Part shown: piece after piece, positions 32,417 through 44,392 of the stretch
How positions within the stretch are numbered: the first letter of the stretch is position 1
How the letters are laid out: each line of letters opens with the position of its first letter
DNA from: Thermothielavioides terrestris NRRL 8126
Taxonomy: Eukaryota; Ascomycota; Sordariomycetes; Sordariales; Chaetomiaceae
Assembly: GCF_000226115.1 (NCBI RefSeq)
Contig: NC_016462.1
Coordinates: 434,001-498,000 of the forward strand
Direction of reading: 5' to 3'
Length of the DNA stretch: 64,000 nucleotides
Program-made: the position numbers and the translations under genes
The notes under the pieces: model-generated
The model's input: the letters and a program-made list of their open reading frames with translations, nothing else
Told to the model about the DNA's origin: nothing
Databases searched by the model: none

Positions 32417-32745
32417 TATAGTAGATGAGTCTTAGGAATATGTTGAAATCGCAAGGGAAATAGGAAACTACTATAGAGGGTAAAGCAAGTAGATAGAACG
32501 TATATAAGCTATATATATAGAGAAGGCGGCTAGGGGACTGAGTAAACGTAAAAAGGAAGGATTATAGGACAAGTTGAATATAAAATAGAAACGTAGCGGA
32601 TATAGTTGATAAAGTAGTCAAATATATAATAACGACGACGAGGCTAATACAACAGGAGTATAGACGCTGGACGGCTATGTAGCTTATATAAGAAGAGGTC
32701 GACAATGTACGAGGTGAACGCTCAACGGAGCGAGCAAAAGGCGAG

Positions 32746-32783
<38 letters not shown>
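32746..32783. repeat. Poly(A) tract of about 38 bases
   Basis: A homopolymer run inside the post-integrase region of element 1, poly(T) as read from the antisense frame and about 330 bases upstream of its ATG. Poly(dA:dT) tracts often act as nucleosome-free promoter parts in fungi; element 3 has no such long run at the same place. Confidence 0.8.
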
Positions 32784-32784
<1 letters not shown>

Positions 32785-33250
32785 GTAAAGGGCGAAAGAT
32801 ATATATAGGATAGAAGCGCAATAAATGAGGAACGTATACGAAGCGGGATAAAGAGAGGAATGTCGATATACGAGTAGGAGAAAGACAAAGTTGTAGGAGT
32901 GGAGAAAAGGCGTACATTAGAAACAAGAAGAGAACATAGAGAGCGAGTTCGTATAAAGGGAGGGGTTTTATTGGCAATAGGTAAAGGGTTTGTCGTACCC
33001 AATCAGCAAACACGCTTTGTACAATACAGCTACTACGAAGAAGAGTATAGGGCGAGGAAAGGGCCAATCAACGTCCCGTAAAAGCGAAGTAAACAAATAA
33101 CCTATAGCTAGGCAGTAGAATTATAGGCAATAGCGCTAAGCTACCTAAATACCGGGTTAGACACTAGCGTTCACTATAATCGACCCTACGCTACGCTAGA
33201 TCTATACCTAGCGCTACGCTATATATACCCTAAACTAGCTCCCTATCTAA

Positions 33251-33263
33251 GAAGGGGGGGGTA
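33251..33263 (+). other. Polypurine tract of gypsy element 1
   Basis: GAAGGGGGGGG directly before the 3' LTR, the expected primer site for plus-strand DNA synthesis. Equivalent G-rich runs precede the 3' LTRs of elements 2 (42,334-42,348) and 3 (43,578-43,592, opposite strand). Confidence 0.75.
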
Positions 33264-33523
33264 TATTATAGATCGGGCTATACCTAGGCTAGGTATATAG
33301 GGCTATACCTAGGATCTATAGCGGTCCTATAACGGGCTCGCCACAGGCTCGAGGCGGACCCACCTCGCGCCTAGAATAATATCGGCCCAAGCCCCCTGTA
33401 CGCGAGCCCCTGAAAACTCTATATACAAGAACCGTAGCCTATACTTCTCCTTTTCTCTCCTTAAGGTAGTTGAATAGAACATCGTACGCTTATCTGCAGA
33501 CGCCATAAGGCTAGCACATTACA
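33264..33523 (+). repeat. 3' LTR of gypsy element 1
   Basis: 260 bases, aligned to the 5' LTR without gaps by eye; the differences I see are C-to-T or G-to-A. It starts TATTATAG (TGTTACGG after RIP) and ends CATTACA before the TSD. Confidence 0.9.
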
Positions 33524-33575
33524 GTGCCGTAGGGTACGTAACTGTGGGTGCCGTAGTGGTGCGTACCTTAGTGCG
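33524..33575 (+). repeat. Minisatellite, right part
   Basis: GTGCCGTAGGGTACGTAACTGTGGGTGCCGTAG-type units continue the array of 25,505-25,934 directly after the 3' LTR, so the first gypsy element was inserted into the array. The array decays by about 33,570. Confidence 0.8.
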
Positions 33576-34021
33576 CTAGGGGGGGGTGGCAAAATGATCT
33601 CTAGGACCATTTTGGAGCGTCAAGATATTTCGCCTAGAAAATAGGCGCCTACCAGTCCCGAATTCAAGATATCTTTTCTAGAAAATGATTTTCAACTAAG
33701 AGGATTAATTCAAATAAAATAGGAATTTAAAAACTAAAAATATCTTATAGTAAAAGTAATCTTTTACTAATAGGGTTATTTTAAATAGATATTAATATTA
33801 GTAACTAAAGATAATTATTAATAAGAAAAAAACCTTAGAATTTAAAATAGTTTTATCTAGTTTAAAATTAACTTTTAGATAAAAGATTATCTTTTAAAAT
33901 TTTATTATCTATATATAAAGTAAACTCTTCTATCTATTCTAAGCTCTTTATCCTTTTCTTACCTTTCTCCTCCTCTCTCCTCCTCTCTTTTCTTCTTTCT
34001 TTTTTTTTAAGTTGAAAAAAC
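33576..34021. other. AT-rich region without a gene
   Basis: Strongly A+T-rich and TA-rich, with a pyrimidine-rich stretch (TCTCCTCC type, then poly-T) at 33,950-34,010. No frame or repeat ends are recognised. Confidence 0.45.
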
Positions 34022-34094
34022 TAGACTCTACGAAGAATCGAACTCAAGACCTTTACAATACAAGCTTACGAATTTACTATTACACTACGAGACT
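34022..34094 (-). pseudogene. tRNA-like sequence (tRNA relic or SINE head)
   Basis: On the minus strand an A-box-like TAGTGTAATAG (34,087-34,077) and a B-box-like AGTTCGATTCT (34,044-34,034, consensus GGTTCGANTCC) start 43 bases apart, the normal tRNA spacing, and a TTTTTT Pol III terminator follows within about 15 bases. I could not fold a proper acceptor stem or anticodon arm, so it is a decayed tRNA or a tRNA-derived SINE head and not a working tRNA. Confidence 0.4.
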
Positions 34095-34845
34095 ATGAGA
34101 CTACGATTTTACAGTTGTACCTTAGTTTGAATAATATAGGGCAGGAGGAATAGGGGGGTCATATAACCTATATGTCTATATACGTAGATTAGATAAGGGT
34201 GCTCTACGCCCTATATTGCAGACTTTGCAACGCTAGGCCCAATTAGGCAGGCGGGGTATATACACGTGTTCTACCCTATAGGTACATATTTCTTAGCGTA
34301 CCGCCGCCCGGATCTTCGATCTACTACTATTATCAATCTACATCTTGTTATTCTACGTATCTATAGCACTTCTCTATATCAAATAGTAGCTACGACTTCA
34401 AGATTATTGACTTGATTATTCTTTTCATTATCAATCGACTAGTCTATACAATGGCCTTGCTAATAGCAGTAGCTAGTTGAACCCCCACTTTCTTTACGTA
34501 GTAACTTGACGAGGTTGATAGCGTTAAAGGCATCTAATCCTACCTTTAAACGATAGTTCAGTCGAAGAGCCTCGATCGTATAGCGGTTCTACCGATAGCA
34601 ATTACGATCTTTAGCTATCGATCGATCAGTCTATATAGCAGCAATCGCCAATAGTATCGCCAATAACAGTGGCCAATCAACTATCTAATTCTTCTTGTAT
34701 AGCGGCAATGGCCAATAGCGATTGGAACACCCTTTTCTCTAGCTTAACGACGAACCTTTTATTAGGCCTTTGTCAACCATCAATACGTTAATAATACACC
34801 TATTCGACCTAGCTTCTATAGTCTAAACTAAGGTAATAGTCAAAA
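34095..34845. other. Presumed 5' region of an older retroelement
   Basis: RIP-like TA-rich sequence with several GGCCAATAG/CGCCAATA-type short repeats at 34,640-34,720. It leads into the start of a gag-like frame at 34,846. LTR ends could not be fixed. Confidence 0.35.
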
Positions 34846-34938
34846 TGACTAATTATAGCTACAACACTCGTTCTTACGCCTCCTCGCTAGCTAAGCAACT
34901 CTCTAAGTATAATACTGCTATTTCCTAAAAGATTAAAG
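34846..34938 (+). pseudogene. Start of an older gag-like frame, cut by gypsy element 2
   Basis: An ATG at 34,846 opens a frame reading MTNYSYNTRSYASSLAKQLS, then stops being contiguous where element 2 is inserted. After joining over one TAAAG copy the frame continues in phase at 42,625. It is the first of four pieces of one interrupted retroelement. Confidence 0.55.
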
Positions 34939-35209
34939 TGTTACGGACTAGGCTGTACCCGGGCTAGGTATATAGGGCTATGCCCAGGATCCGTGGCTAC
35001 CCTAGGACGGATCCGCGGCGGCCCCGGGACGGACCTGTGGCGGGCCCGCCTCGCGCTCGGAATAACGTCGGTCCGAACCCACTTCGCGAGCCCCTGAAAA
35101 ACTCTATGCACAGGGGCCGCAGCCTATACTTCTCCTTTTTCCTTCTTTAAGGTAGTTAAATAGAATATCATACACTTATCTATAGACGCTATAAGGCTAG
35201 TACGTTATA
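34939..35209 (+). repeat. 5' LTR of gypsy element 2
   Basis: It starts TGTTACGGAC and ends GTTATA. The presumed R start AAGGTAGTTAAAT lies at 35,149-35,161, the same run as in element 1 with one G-to-A change. Confidence 0.9.
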
Positions 35210-35222
35210 GTTCAACTACCTT
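35210..35222 (+). other. Self-priming-type PBS of gypsy element 2
   Basis: GTTCAACTACCTT at the first base after the LTR, identical to that of element 1 and complementary to the run at 35,149-35,161 apart from one RIP change. Confidence 0.6.
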
Positions 35223-36545
35223 TACGTAGATAGAGCAGCTGTTACTTTTAGGTGTAGACGAGAGTAGTACGCTAGGCGTTTCGACGCTAGTACCGAGCAG
35301 GCTAGATACTACTATAAACAACCTAGGCGTCCTATAGGTCCTAGACCTAGATTGGGTCTATAAACACTTCCAACTCTTGTAGGAGATGATTGTACGTTAG
35401 AACGTAATTATTAAGGAACTTCGTATAGCCTAGATTGCTATAGCTTAGACTATAAATGCCTCTACGATAGTAAACGCCTAAGCTCCAACGATTGACATTG
35501 TAGCTCTAGTAGCTCCTTAGATATAGTAGAAGCGCCTCCCTATAGGATAACCCTTCGACGGTAAAAAGGAGCTCTTTACTACTTAGAGGGCTACGATAGT
35601 ATATATCCTAGTAGTGGACTAGGACTTTATTAGGGGTCTCTATAACTAGTAGGTATTTATTTAAAGGAACCTTAGTCGAGGGGTTAAGCCAAGGTCGTAG
35701 CCTTCTATAAGTTGGAAGGACCTAGCTACAACTATGACTTAGGAACGTTTCTTAAGTATCTTACGATAGTCTATATAGACCTCTATAAGTAAGTTATAGC
35801 TTTAACGGAGCTAGATATACTTTGTTAAAGAGACAATGAACTATTCTCCTCCTTTATTGTTCACTTCGAAGCAAAGCTATTAAAGGCTAGAGGACTCAAT
35901 TAGAATAATAAGGTACAACTTATTAGACTACAACGATACCTCTTTCTAAAGTTGAAGTATATTGTAGTAGGATAAAGGGTTCTATAGAACAACTATACTA
36001 TAGCTATTATAAAGTACTACGAGATCACTATCGACCTAGAGGCCTTTCGCCTAGAGGAACGACATTAGTAGTCCTAGGGTAAACGACCTAGGCCTAACGT
36101 AGATATAGAGAAGGATATAGATAGAGATATATCGATAACTAGGATTAATATAACTTACATTGCCCTAGCTTAGAGGGGAGCTAATAGGGGTCGTAGAGGA
36201 AAGTAGTAGTGGAACAAAGGAAAACGAGGCGTAAATATACTATAAACAAAGTAGGTAAACGACAAGGTATATATAATACGCTAATAGGCTAGAGCTTATA
36301 TCCGTTGTAGGCGCTAGGGCTACTTTATAGCTACCTATCCCTTTGCTTTAGCTAAGAGACTAGCTCCTTAGGTCGATATCAATAAGTTAGAGGCTAAGGA
36401 ATAGGTGGAGGAGGACTCTCCCTCTAAAGAGGAGGAGGGAAAAGAGTAGCTCCTATACAAAGTCTTGTATAAAGGCTAAAAGGACCTAGCCACTTATAGA
36501 ACGAGTTTATAGAGATTAGAGAGAGAATGGATAAGCCTCCTTTTT
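35223..36545 (+). pseudogene. gag of gypsy element 2, RIP-inactivated
   Basis: The homologue of gag in element 1, colinear with it. The zinc knuckle is at about 36,300-36,360 (CRRxGYFIATY-like after RIP). Stops are mostly TAG/TAA at Gln/Trp positions. A T-rich run at 36,541-36,560 marks the junction with pol, which is in the -1 frame. Confidence 0.78.
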
Positions 36546-36559
36546 TTATTTCTATTTTT

Positions 36560-39500
36560 CTAAATTCCTTTGGTTTTATAAACGTATAAATAGATAGTAG
36601 GTACTAGAGCTATAGAGCTATTAGCGAGAAAGTATATTAGAGGTTAGAGATTAAGTAGATAAGCTTATCGACTCTCTATACCTTAGATATTATAATTAAA
36701 GGGGTATAAATTATAAAGAAAATTATATATATCGCCTACGTTATAATAGACGTCGATAGGTAGATTAGTACTACTATATTCTATATAGTACTAGGGCTAG
36801 CCTACAACGTTATATTAGGGCTCTTCTAGATAAACTATTATAGGATCGTACTAGACCTAGCTAATAGGGTCTTTACTATTAATTTATAAAGTAGCCTATA
36901 GGTATATAAGTGCTCCTTATAGTAGAAAGAAGCTAATACTACCCTAATTATAGGCGCAGTGTTTATAGGCTTAGCCTACAAAGTATAAAGGAAGAAGTCT
37001 AAAGGGGTATAAGATATATTCTTTGTCACTAGTATCTACGAGATAACTACTATACTAGGAGCGGCCGTCTCCTAGCCTAATATCGACCTAGACCCGAAGG
37101 TCGCTTTGCTAGAGGAGCTATATAACTTCGCCGACCTCTTCAATAAAGAGAAGGCGAACGACCTCCCCCCTTATTAGGGGGAGGCCGACCATTATATCCG
37201 TCTTAAGATAAGCCTAGACGAAAAACCTTCTAAGCTCTTATAGGGACCTTTGTATAATATACCAAAGGACTATCTCTTAGAGATTTAAAAGTAGGTCGTA
37301 GACCTATTGAATAAAGGATAGATCTAGGTAAACTCCTTATTAGCAACTACCCTAGTCCTTCTTATAAAGAAGCTAGGAGGAGGATAGAGGTTCTATATAG
37401 ACTACTAAGCTCTAAACAAAATTACTAAGTAGGATTAGTACCTACTCCCCCTAATTAAAGAGACTCTTCGGTCTTTAGCTAGGGCTAAATAGCTTATAAA
37501 GCTAGACGTTAGAGCTACGTTCTATTGTATTCGGATAGCTAAGGGGGACAAGCACCTTATAGCGTTTTATATAAGGTTCGGACTATTTGAGTAGCTAGTC
37601 TACCCCTTTAGGCTTATAGATACTTCTATAATATTCTAGAGATATATTAACAACGCCTTTAGTTCAATGTTAGAAGACTATATAACGGTATACCTTGACA
37701 ACGTCTTAGTATATTTAAACAAGAGCCGAAAGGACTATATAAAGAAGATATATAAAGTTCTTTAAAGACTAAGGGATATAGGCCTCAACCTAGACTTTAA
37801 GAAATATATATTTACAGTAAAGGAAGTCAAGTACCTAGGGTATATTGTAGAGGCTAGGGTCTATATCTACCTCGACCCTAAGAAGATTAAGGCTATCTAT
37901 AAATAGGAGGTACCCTATAAGGTCCAAGGAGTATAGAGCTTCCTAGGATTCGCTAATTTCTATCGCGACTTTATCTTTAACTTCTCTAAGAAGGTAGCCC
38001 TATTAATATACCTTACCTATAAGAATATCCCCTTCCGCTAAGGTAAAGAGGAGTAGGACGCCTTTGATATACTTAAGGCTATATTTATATCGGAGCTGAT
38101 CCTCGCCTAATAGGATCCTAAGAGAGAGACGATCGTAGAAGTGAACTATTCTAATATAATACTTAGTAGATACTTATCTTAGTAGGGAGAGGACAAGGTT
38201 CTTTACCTTATAGCCTACTACTCTACGAAACTAAGCCCTACTAAGCGTAACTATACTATCTATAATAAAAAGCTATTAGCTATCATCTTATATTTTAAGG
38301 CCTAGTCGATAGAGCTTCGAAATATAGTAGCCCCCTTTACTATCCTAACTGACTATAAGAACCTTAAGTACTTCACCTAGCTATATCCAATTAGTAAATA
38401 GTAGACCTAATAGGCAAAGACGCTTTCCCTATTCAACTTTAAGCTAAAATACTAGCTAAGATCCTAGGCTTTATACCCTAATATACTCTCTCAATGTAAA
38501 TAAGACGAGCCTAAAGATAGTTAGCGTATCGCCTAGCTACTTCCTCCGATTAAAGTATATTAGACTAGCGTATAAAAGAAGGCTAGGTTGCCTATAGAAG
38601 AGACACTCTTTAAGGATAAGTAGCTCGTAGCCCTATAGGACGAGGATATTGTTGGAGACAAGTACTACGCTTACTAGCTCTAAGCCATTTACAACGAAGC
38701 TTAGAAGTTTCTAAAGGAGGCGAACGTAGTATAAACCTAGATTGTAGACTACTCCTTTAATATATAAAGTACACTCTAGTTCTATAGCCGTCTCTAGCTC
38801 CCTATATAGAAGCCCCTAACTACTACAATTATTTAGCGAATCTATAACTTAGCTATATTAGAATACCTAAGGTATAATAAGCTATTTAAAATGCTCTAGA
38901 GAGATTACTACTAGGACCTTATATCGTCCAATATAAAGCGGTTTATTAGGAATTATAACTAGTGCCACTAGAGCAAGATCTTTCGGCAACTACGTTAAAG
39001 GCTTTTGCAACCTTTATCTATCCCTAATCGCTTTTAGAAGCAGATCTCTATTGACTTTATAACCGACTTCCCTATAAAAGATAAGGGGGCGCCTAGCTAC
39101 CTTATAGTGATTACCAACTACCTCTCTAAGTATATATAGCTTAAAGCGATATACTCGATAGGAATAGAAGAGTATACCCTTCGGTTCTATAACGTATAGT
39201 AGCGCTTCTATAGGTTCCTAACTCAAATTATAACCGACTATAGGTCGGACTAGTTAAGTAGGTTCTAGACTACATTATATAAAGCGATAAGGGTAGAGCA
39301 GCTCCTATCGACTTTTTACTATCCCTAGACAGATAGGGGAATAGAGTAGGTCAACTAAGAGGTATAGGCTATCCTCTAGATCTTCGTCTCCTTTATATAG
39401 TACGATTAGCTCGAATACCTCTTAGCCTACTAGTTCGTATTTAATAATAGGGACTTGTCTATAACTAGGATAAGCCTGAACTACCTCCTCTATAGGTTCG

Positions 39501-40180
39501 ATATAAGCCCTATACAACTTATTACAATCCTAATAGCGCTTATAGCGACCTCGGAGAGCTATGCTACTAGGTTCCTCCACTATCTAAAGAAGGGAATAGA
39601 GTAGACCTAAGTAGCCATTATATATATATAGTAGCGGTAGTAGGCGAATATAAACCGCTCCTATTGCCTAGCTAAGAGGTTCAAAGTAGAGGATAAGGTA
39701 TAGCTCTCTCTATATAATATAAAGACGAACCGCCCTAGTAAGAAACTCGACTAGCTAAATGCTAAGTATAAGGTGGTTGTAGTACCTACCTCCTTGATGG
39801 TAATACTCAATATACTAAGTGGTCTATACCTAACCTTCTATATCGATCTAGTTGAGCGAGCAACCTCCGATCCGCTCCCTTCGTAGAAAGTTATAAATAA
39901 GTAGCCGGACCCTATATAGGTTATATCGAAGGAGGGTATTCCTTAGTAGGAGTATAGGGTAGAGGCGATCCTTAAAGCTTAGAACACTAAAGGGAAGGGA
40001 AACAACTACGATATATATATTAAGTAGATAGGTTACGACAAACCAACGTAGGAGCCCCTAGAGAACTTCTTAGATACTACTACGCTTAACAAATTCGAAT
40101 AGGAATAGGGAGATATATAATACAACGATAGGCTAGCGTCGAACTGAAGGAGAAAGGGAAAACGCAATATTTGTATATAG
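36560..40180 (+). pseudogene. pol of gypsy element 2 with chromodomain
   Basis: Degraded protease, RT, RNase H, integrase and chromodomain in the same order and spacing as in element 1. The RT box reads YLDNVLVYL at 37,691-37,717 (Asp to Asn and Ser to Leu, both RIP-type). The chromodomain is at about 39,935-40,110. More stops than in element 1, so RIP was heavier or ran for more rounds. Confidence 0.83.
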
Positions 40181-40289
40181 ACTACTTTATAAAAAACGAC
40201 AATAATAAAACGAATATAGCTCAGTAGCACTACTAGGTATATAGTTACCCCAATACATCTAGCTATAGCCTTATTACAAAAGAACGATA

Positions 40290-41720
40290 AGAAAAATATA
40301 AGTGTAGGAAGGCCTCGACACGTTAACTAGGTCTCCTTCCTTAGATATAAGTAGTCCTTTAGCCTTACCCTAGCGTCAATCCTATAGTACTATAGAATAC
40401 CTAGGCGTAAGCTAAGGGGAAGTGGGGTCGATAGCCAATGTATTATCTACTCTAAGATCTCCGAGGTAGGGCGAAGGTGGATATCAAAGTTACTATAACT
40501 GCTCTAGTTGGTAGGTTGGTTCGATAATAGGTCGAGGTATAGAATAAAGTGGGAGTAGGGCTACGATAGGGGATAGAGCCGTCTCTAGCCCTACTCTATA
40601 GCCTCTTCGTCTCTAGACAACACTATATTGCTAGTAGGTAGGTGCTCGATACCTTTGTTAAACGACGAGAGTACTTCTATAATCAACTATCTATTAGACC
40701 TGCTAGGGGTCTAGGATAGGGGATTAATATACTCCTAAAGGACGTAGGCAAGGTTCTCAAAGGGAGAGGATAGATAGCGTTAGGGACGTAGGACAAAGGG
40801 AACTAGGGTAATGTCGTACCTAATAGGAGTTGTGCTATAGCCGCTTTACGAAGAGGGGCTAGACTATAGCGAGTTTAAAATATAGTCGACAAGATAGTTA
40901 TTAATATTAACGACTATCGTAATAGCGTCGACTAGATAGCGTATATTATATTGATAGGCTTCTTTGTTACTTATTAAGCGATAAGTCAAGTAGGTAGCTA
41001 GCTAGGTAGAGCGGTCTAAGGAGGAGGTAGGCGAATTATAAGGCACTAAAGCCCTATAGCGGCTTGGTGTAACGGAGGAGGCGACTAGGGTCTAGGGGAC
41101 AATATAAGTCGAGGTTCACTCGATAGTAGATAGAGAGAGCAGTGCTAGCTAAGTAGGGATATAATATATCTATACATTGTTAAAAATAGTCTAGAAAGAC
41201 TATATTAGCTTTTAGAATTCGTACTTGAGGACTATACAACGAGTAGGCTATAAGCTTGTCTTCTTCTAGGCTAAGGTCTCGATAGCCTAGCCTATATTGT
41301 ACGCCTTAAAGATTTTCTTTAGACTAGACCGAAGGTAGGGGTTTATTACCTATAATACAAAGTCCTATTTATATATAGTATAGGCCCTTTGATATTCCTT
41401 ATAGGATTTACTACAACTAAGGGTATATTCGACCTTAGTGTTGTTAAGAAGGTAAGCGATATATTATATATAGAACTCTCCTTTGTTAGGGAGTAGTTCG
41501 TTTTCTTTGTCGTCGGAGTCTCCTTCGACAACGAACTTACTAATCGATAGCTTATCGTTCTTCTAGCAATTGTTTCGGTTCTATAACGTCGTAGTTAGCA
41601 AGCGATTTAGGTCTATAGCAAAGTCGTCCTAGAAGTATTTATATTATAATCTTTGTTATTATCGCTACTAGGACGGTGGCCTATACTACTACCTCTAAGA
41701 GCAGTAGTGGCGACTAACAT
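40290..41720 (-). pseudogene. Antisense accessory frame of gypsy element 2, diverged relative
   Basis: At the same place and in the same antisense direction as in elements 1 and 3. A frame in two overlapping parts contains KFVVEGDSDDKENELLPNKG, then a stretch with VEYTLSCSKSYKEYQRAYT, SLKKIFKAYNIGQAIET-like residues (Gln restored from TAG by reasoning only) and YRALVPYNSP, matching the order of motifs in element 1 (YIVEGDSNNKDNALLEEKG, SLKRLVKFYINNQAVA, RGALV-Y). Nucleotide similarity is low here although gag-pol is near colinear. An ATG at 41,720 is followed by MLVATTALRGSS, similar to the start in element 1, but in another frame, so an indel or intron separates the start from the body. The right end is uncertain. 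Confidence 0.5.
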
Positions 41721-42348
41721 TTTAGTGTTCCTATATATAAACGTAGTAGACGAGTTTTAGAACTATATTGCTATCGAAGGGGGGGACGAAGAGACTTTTA
41801 TAGGAGCTAAGGTAGTAACGAGCAATGCGCTCGAAGGTGTAGGTAGATGCGAGGTAGGAGCGTGAAAGAAAAGAAACGTGTATAAGGTAGAATAGGGAGA
41901 ACAATATTACTGTATAAGAAGGGGGAAGAACGGATCATAGAGGAGGAAGGGGAGACGTATATTGGATATAGGAGGAAAATATAAGAAAGTCAAGTTATAT
42001 AGGAGGAGGGGTTTAAATGATAGTGGGCGGGGTTAGATCGTATATAATCAGTAGGTACGTTCGATACGACGTAGTTACAATGTATAAATGTATAAAGCGA
42101 GGAAGGGCTAATTAGCGGCTTGCTAGGCGATATAAATAAACAACTCGAGCCTAGGCAATAGGATAGCTATAAACGGCAAGGCCTCAATAGGCAACTACGC
42201 TAGACTACCCCAATAGCGAGGCAGGCGCTATACAACTGGACAGTAGGTGCCAGCGTTTATTACGACTAGCGCTACACTAGACCCAAACTACGCTCGATAC
42301 AACGTTATATATACTCTAATTCAGCTACCTAATGGGGTAGGGGAGGTA

Positions 42349-42619
42349 TGTTATAGACTGGGCTATACCTAGGCTAGGTATATAGGGCTACGCCTAGGAT
42401 CCGCGGCTACCTTGGGACAGATCTACGGTGGCCCTGGGACGGACCTGTGGCGAGCTCGTCTTACGCCTAGAATAACGTTGGTCCGAACCTACTTCGCGAG
42501 CCCCTGAAAAACTCTGTGCGTAGGGACCGTAGCCTATACTTCTCCTTTTTCCTTCTTTAAGGTAGTTGAATAGAACATTGTACGCTTATTTGCAGACGCT
42601 ATAAGGCTAGTACGTTATA
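42349..42619 (+). repeat. 3' LTR of gypsy element 2
   Basis: It starts TGTTATAGAC after a GGGGTAGGGGAGG purine tract and ends GTTATA before the TSD TAAAG; 271 bases like its partner. Confidence 0.9.
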
Positions 42620-42624
42620 TAAAG

Positions 42625-43317
42625 AGACGATACGCTCTTTGTACAAAGGCTTTATTCCTCTAGCTCTAGAGCTACCTACTCCCTAAGAGTATACTTATTA
42701 CAATATCGACATTAGCTAAGACGATTCTAACGATATACAACTAGGCGATAAGCTATCTTTCGAAGATGCCTAGAGCAATCCTAAGAAAGTAGAAGATATT
42801 CCGAACCTCCTAGAGTATATTAAGGTTAGTACTAATTAGCCTTTTGTTAAGTAGCTTAGCTAGACCATTGACGAATACGCCACTTTACTCAAGGATACTA
42901 TTACTATAGTCAATCAACTTTAGGCTAATATCGTTGAAATTCGACTTATACTTAATAAGTTAATAAGCTTTTACAACTACTTTAAAAACCTACTAAAGGT
43001 TATAAGTCAACTCTAGATAGCCGCCGCTTAGACTAGTGAAATCGTTTAATAGATTTAGCACTAGAATAAGCTCTTCTCTTAGTATATATGTAATATAGAC
43101 GATTAGCTAAATAAGATTAATAATGCTATTGCCTAGCTAACTGTTAAAAACTAATTGGCTAATCCTATACTAGCTAAGGAGCCTCTATTAGCTACTCCTA
43201 TATCGACTATAGAGCTATAGCTATATATCCCTTCGATTTAAAGCTACCGCTTAGTAGCAATGGTAGCCTCTCTAATAAAGAGCCTCTATATACCTCCCCT
43301 AGTCTAACCTACTTAAC
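42625..43317 (+). pseudogene. Second piece of the older gag-like frame
   Basis: It continues in phase from 34,938. It reads through coiled-coil-like hydrophilic segments such as LLKDTITIVNQL and FYNYFKNLLKVISQL, with RIP stops, and ends at the TTAAC target site of element 3. No enzyme motif. Confidence 0.5.
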
Positions 43318-43577
43318 TGTAACGTACTAGCCTTATAGCGTCTACAGATAAGCATACGATGTTCTATTCAACTACCTTAAGGAGAGAAAAGGAGAAGTAC
43401 AGGCTACGGTTCTCGCGTATAGAGTTTTCAGGGGCTCGCGTATAGGGGGCTCGGGCCAATGTTATTCTAGGCGCGAGGCAGGTCCGCCTTAGGCCTATGG
43501 CGGGCCCGTTATAGGACCGCTATAGATCTTGGGCGTAGCCCTATATACCTAGCCTAGGTATAGCCTAGTCTGTAATA
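43318..43577 (-). repeat. 3' LTR of gypsy element 3
   Basis: 260 bases reading TGTAACGTAC...GTCTGTAATA on the plus strand. A purine tract (on the minus strand) lies at 43,578-43,592. Confidence 0.9.
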
Positions 43578-44392
43578 TACCCCCCCCTTCCTAGATAGGG
43601 AGCTGGTTTAGGGTATACGTAGCGTAGTGCTAGGCGTGGATCCGGCGTAGCGTAGGGTCGATTATAGCGAACACCGATATCTAACCCGATATTTAGGTAG
43701 CTTAGTGCTATTGCCTATAATCCTACTACCTAGCTATAGGTTATTTATTTACCTTGCTCTTATAGGACGTTGATTAGCCCTTTCCTTGCTCTATACTCTT
43801 CTCCATAGTAGCTATATTACGTAAGGCGTATCTATTGATTAAGTACGATAGACCCTTTACCCATTGCTAATAAAACCCCTCCCCTTATATAAACTTGCTC
43901 TTTACGTTCTCTTCTCGTTTTTAGTATATACCCTCTCTTTACTCCTATAACTTCGTCTTCCTCCTATTTATATATCGACATTTCTCTCTTTATCCCGCTT
44001 TATATATATTCTTTATTTATTACGCTTCTATCTTATATATATCTTCTACCTTTTACGTTTTTTCTTACCTTTTACTCGCTTCGTTGAGCGTTTACCTTAT
44101 ATATTATTAGCCTCTTCTTATATAAGCTATATAGTCGTCTAGCGTCTATACTCCTATTGTATTAGCCCTATCATCGTTATTATATATTTGACTACTTTAC
44201 CAACTATATTTACTATATTTCTATTTTATACCCGATTTGTCCTATAATCCTTCCTCTTTGTACTTGCTTAGTCCCCTAGCCGCCTCCTCTATATATATAG
44301 CTCGTATATATTCTATCTACTTGCTTCGCCCTTTATAGTAGTTTCCTATTTCCTTTACGATTCTAATACGTTCCTAAGACTTATCTATTATA

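Larger units (their letters stand above)
25935..33523 (+). mobile_element. Ty3/gypsy chromovirus 1, complete but RIP-inactivated
   Basis: 7,589 bases between a 260-base 5' LTR and a 260-base 3' LTR, flanked by a perfect 5-base TSD, GTGCC (25,930-25,934 and 33,524-33,528). Internal order on +: self-priming-type PBS, gag with zinc knuckle, protease, reverse transcriptase, RNase H, integrase, chromodomain, then an extra frame on the opposite strand, then polypurine tract and LTR. Frames are riddled with TAG/TAA at expected Gln and Trp codons, the RIP pattern. The internal order and chromodomain place it among chromoviruses; PBS complementarity suggests the Tf1/sushi group. It was inserted into the minisatellite. 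Confidence 0.92.
34939..42619 (+). mobile_element. Ty3/gypsy chromovirus 2, complete but RIP-inactivated
   Basis: 7,681 bases with 271-base LTRs at 34,939-35,209 and 42,349-42,619 and a perfect TSD TAAAG (34,934-34,938 and 42,620-42,624). The layout is the same as element 1. Its gag-pol is colinear with element 1 at a constant offset of about 9,014-9,015 bases from the PBS to the chromodomain, differing mainly by transitions. The LTRs and the antisense module are clearly diverged from elements 1 and 3, so it belongs to a related subfamily or is a recombinant. Confidence 0.92.

Noticed and set aside
32562..33067. Two overlapping minus-strand frames of 127-146 codons with a poly-Phe run
   Set aside because: They arise from the 38-base poly(A) tract and lie upstream of the antisense frame; no coding features.
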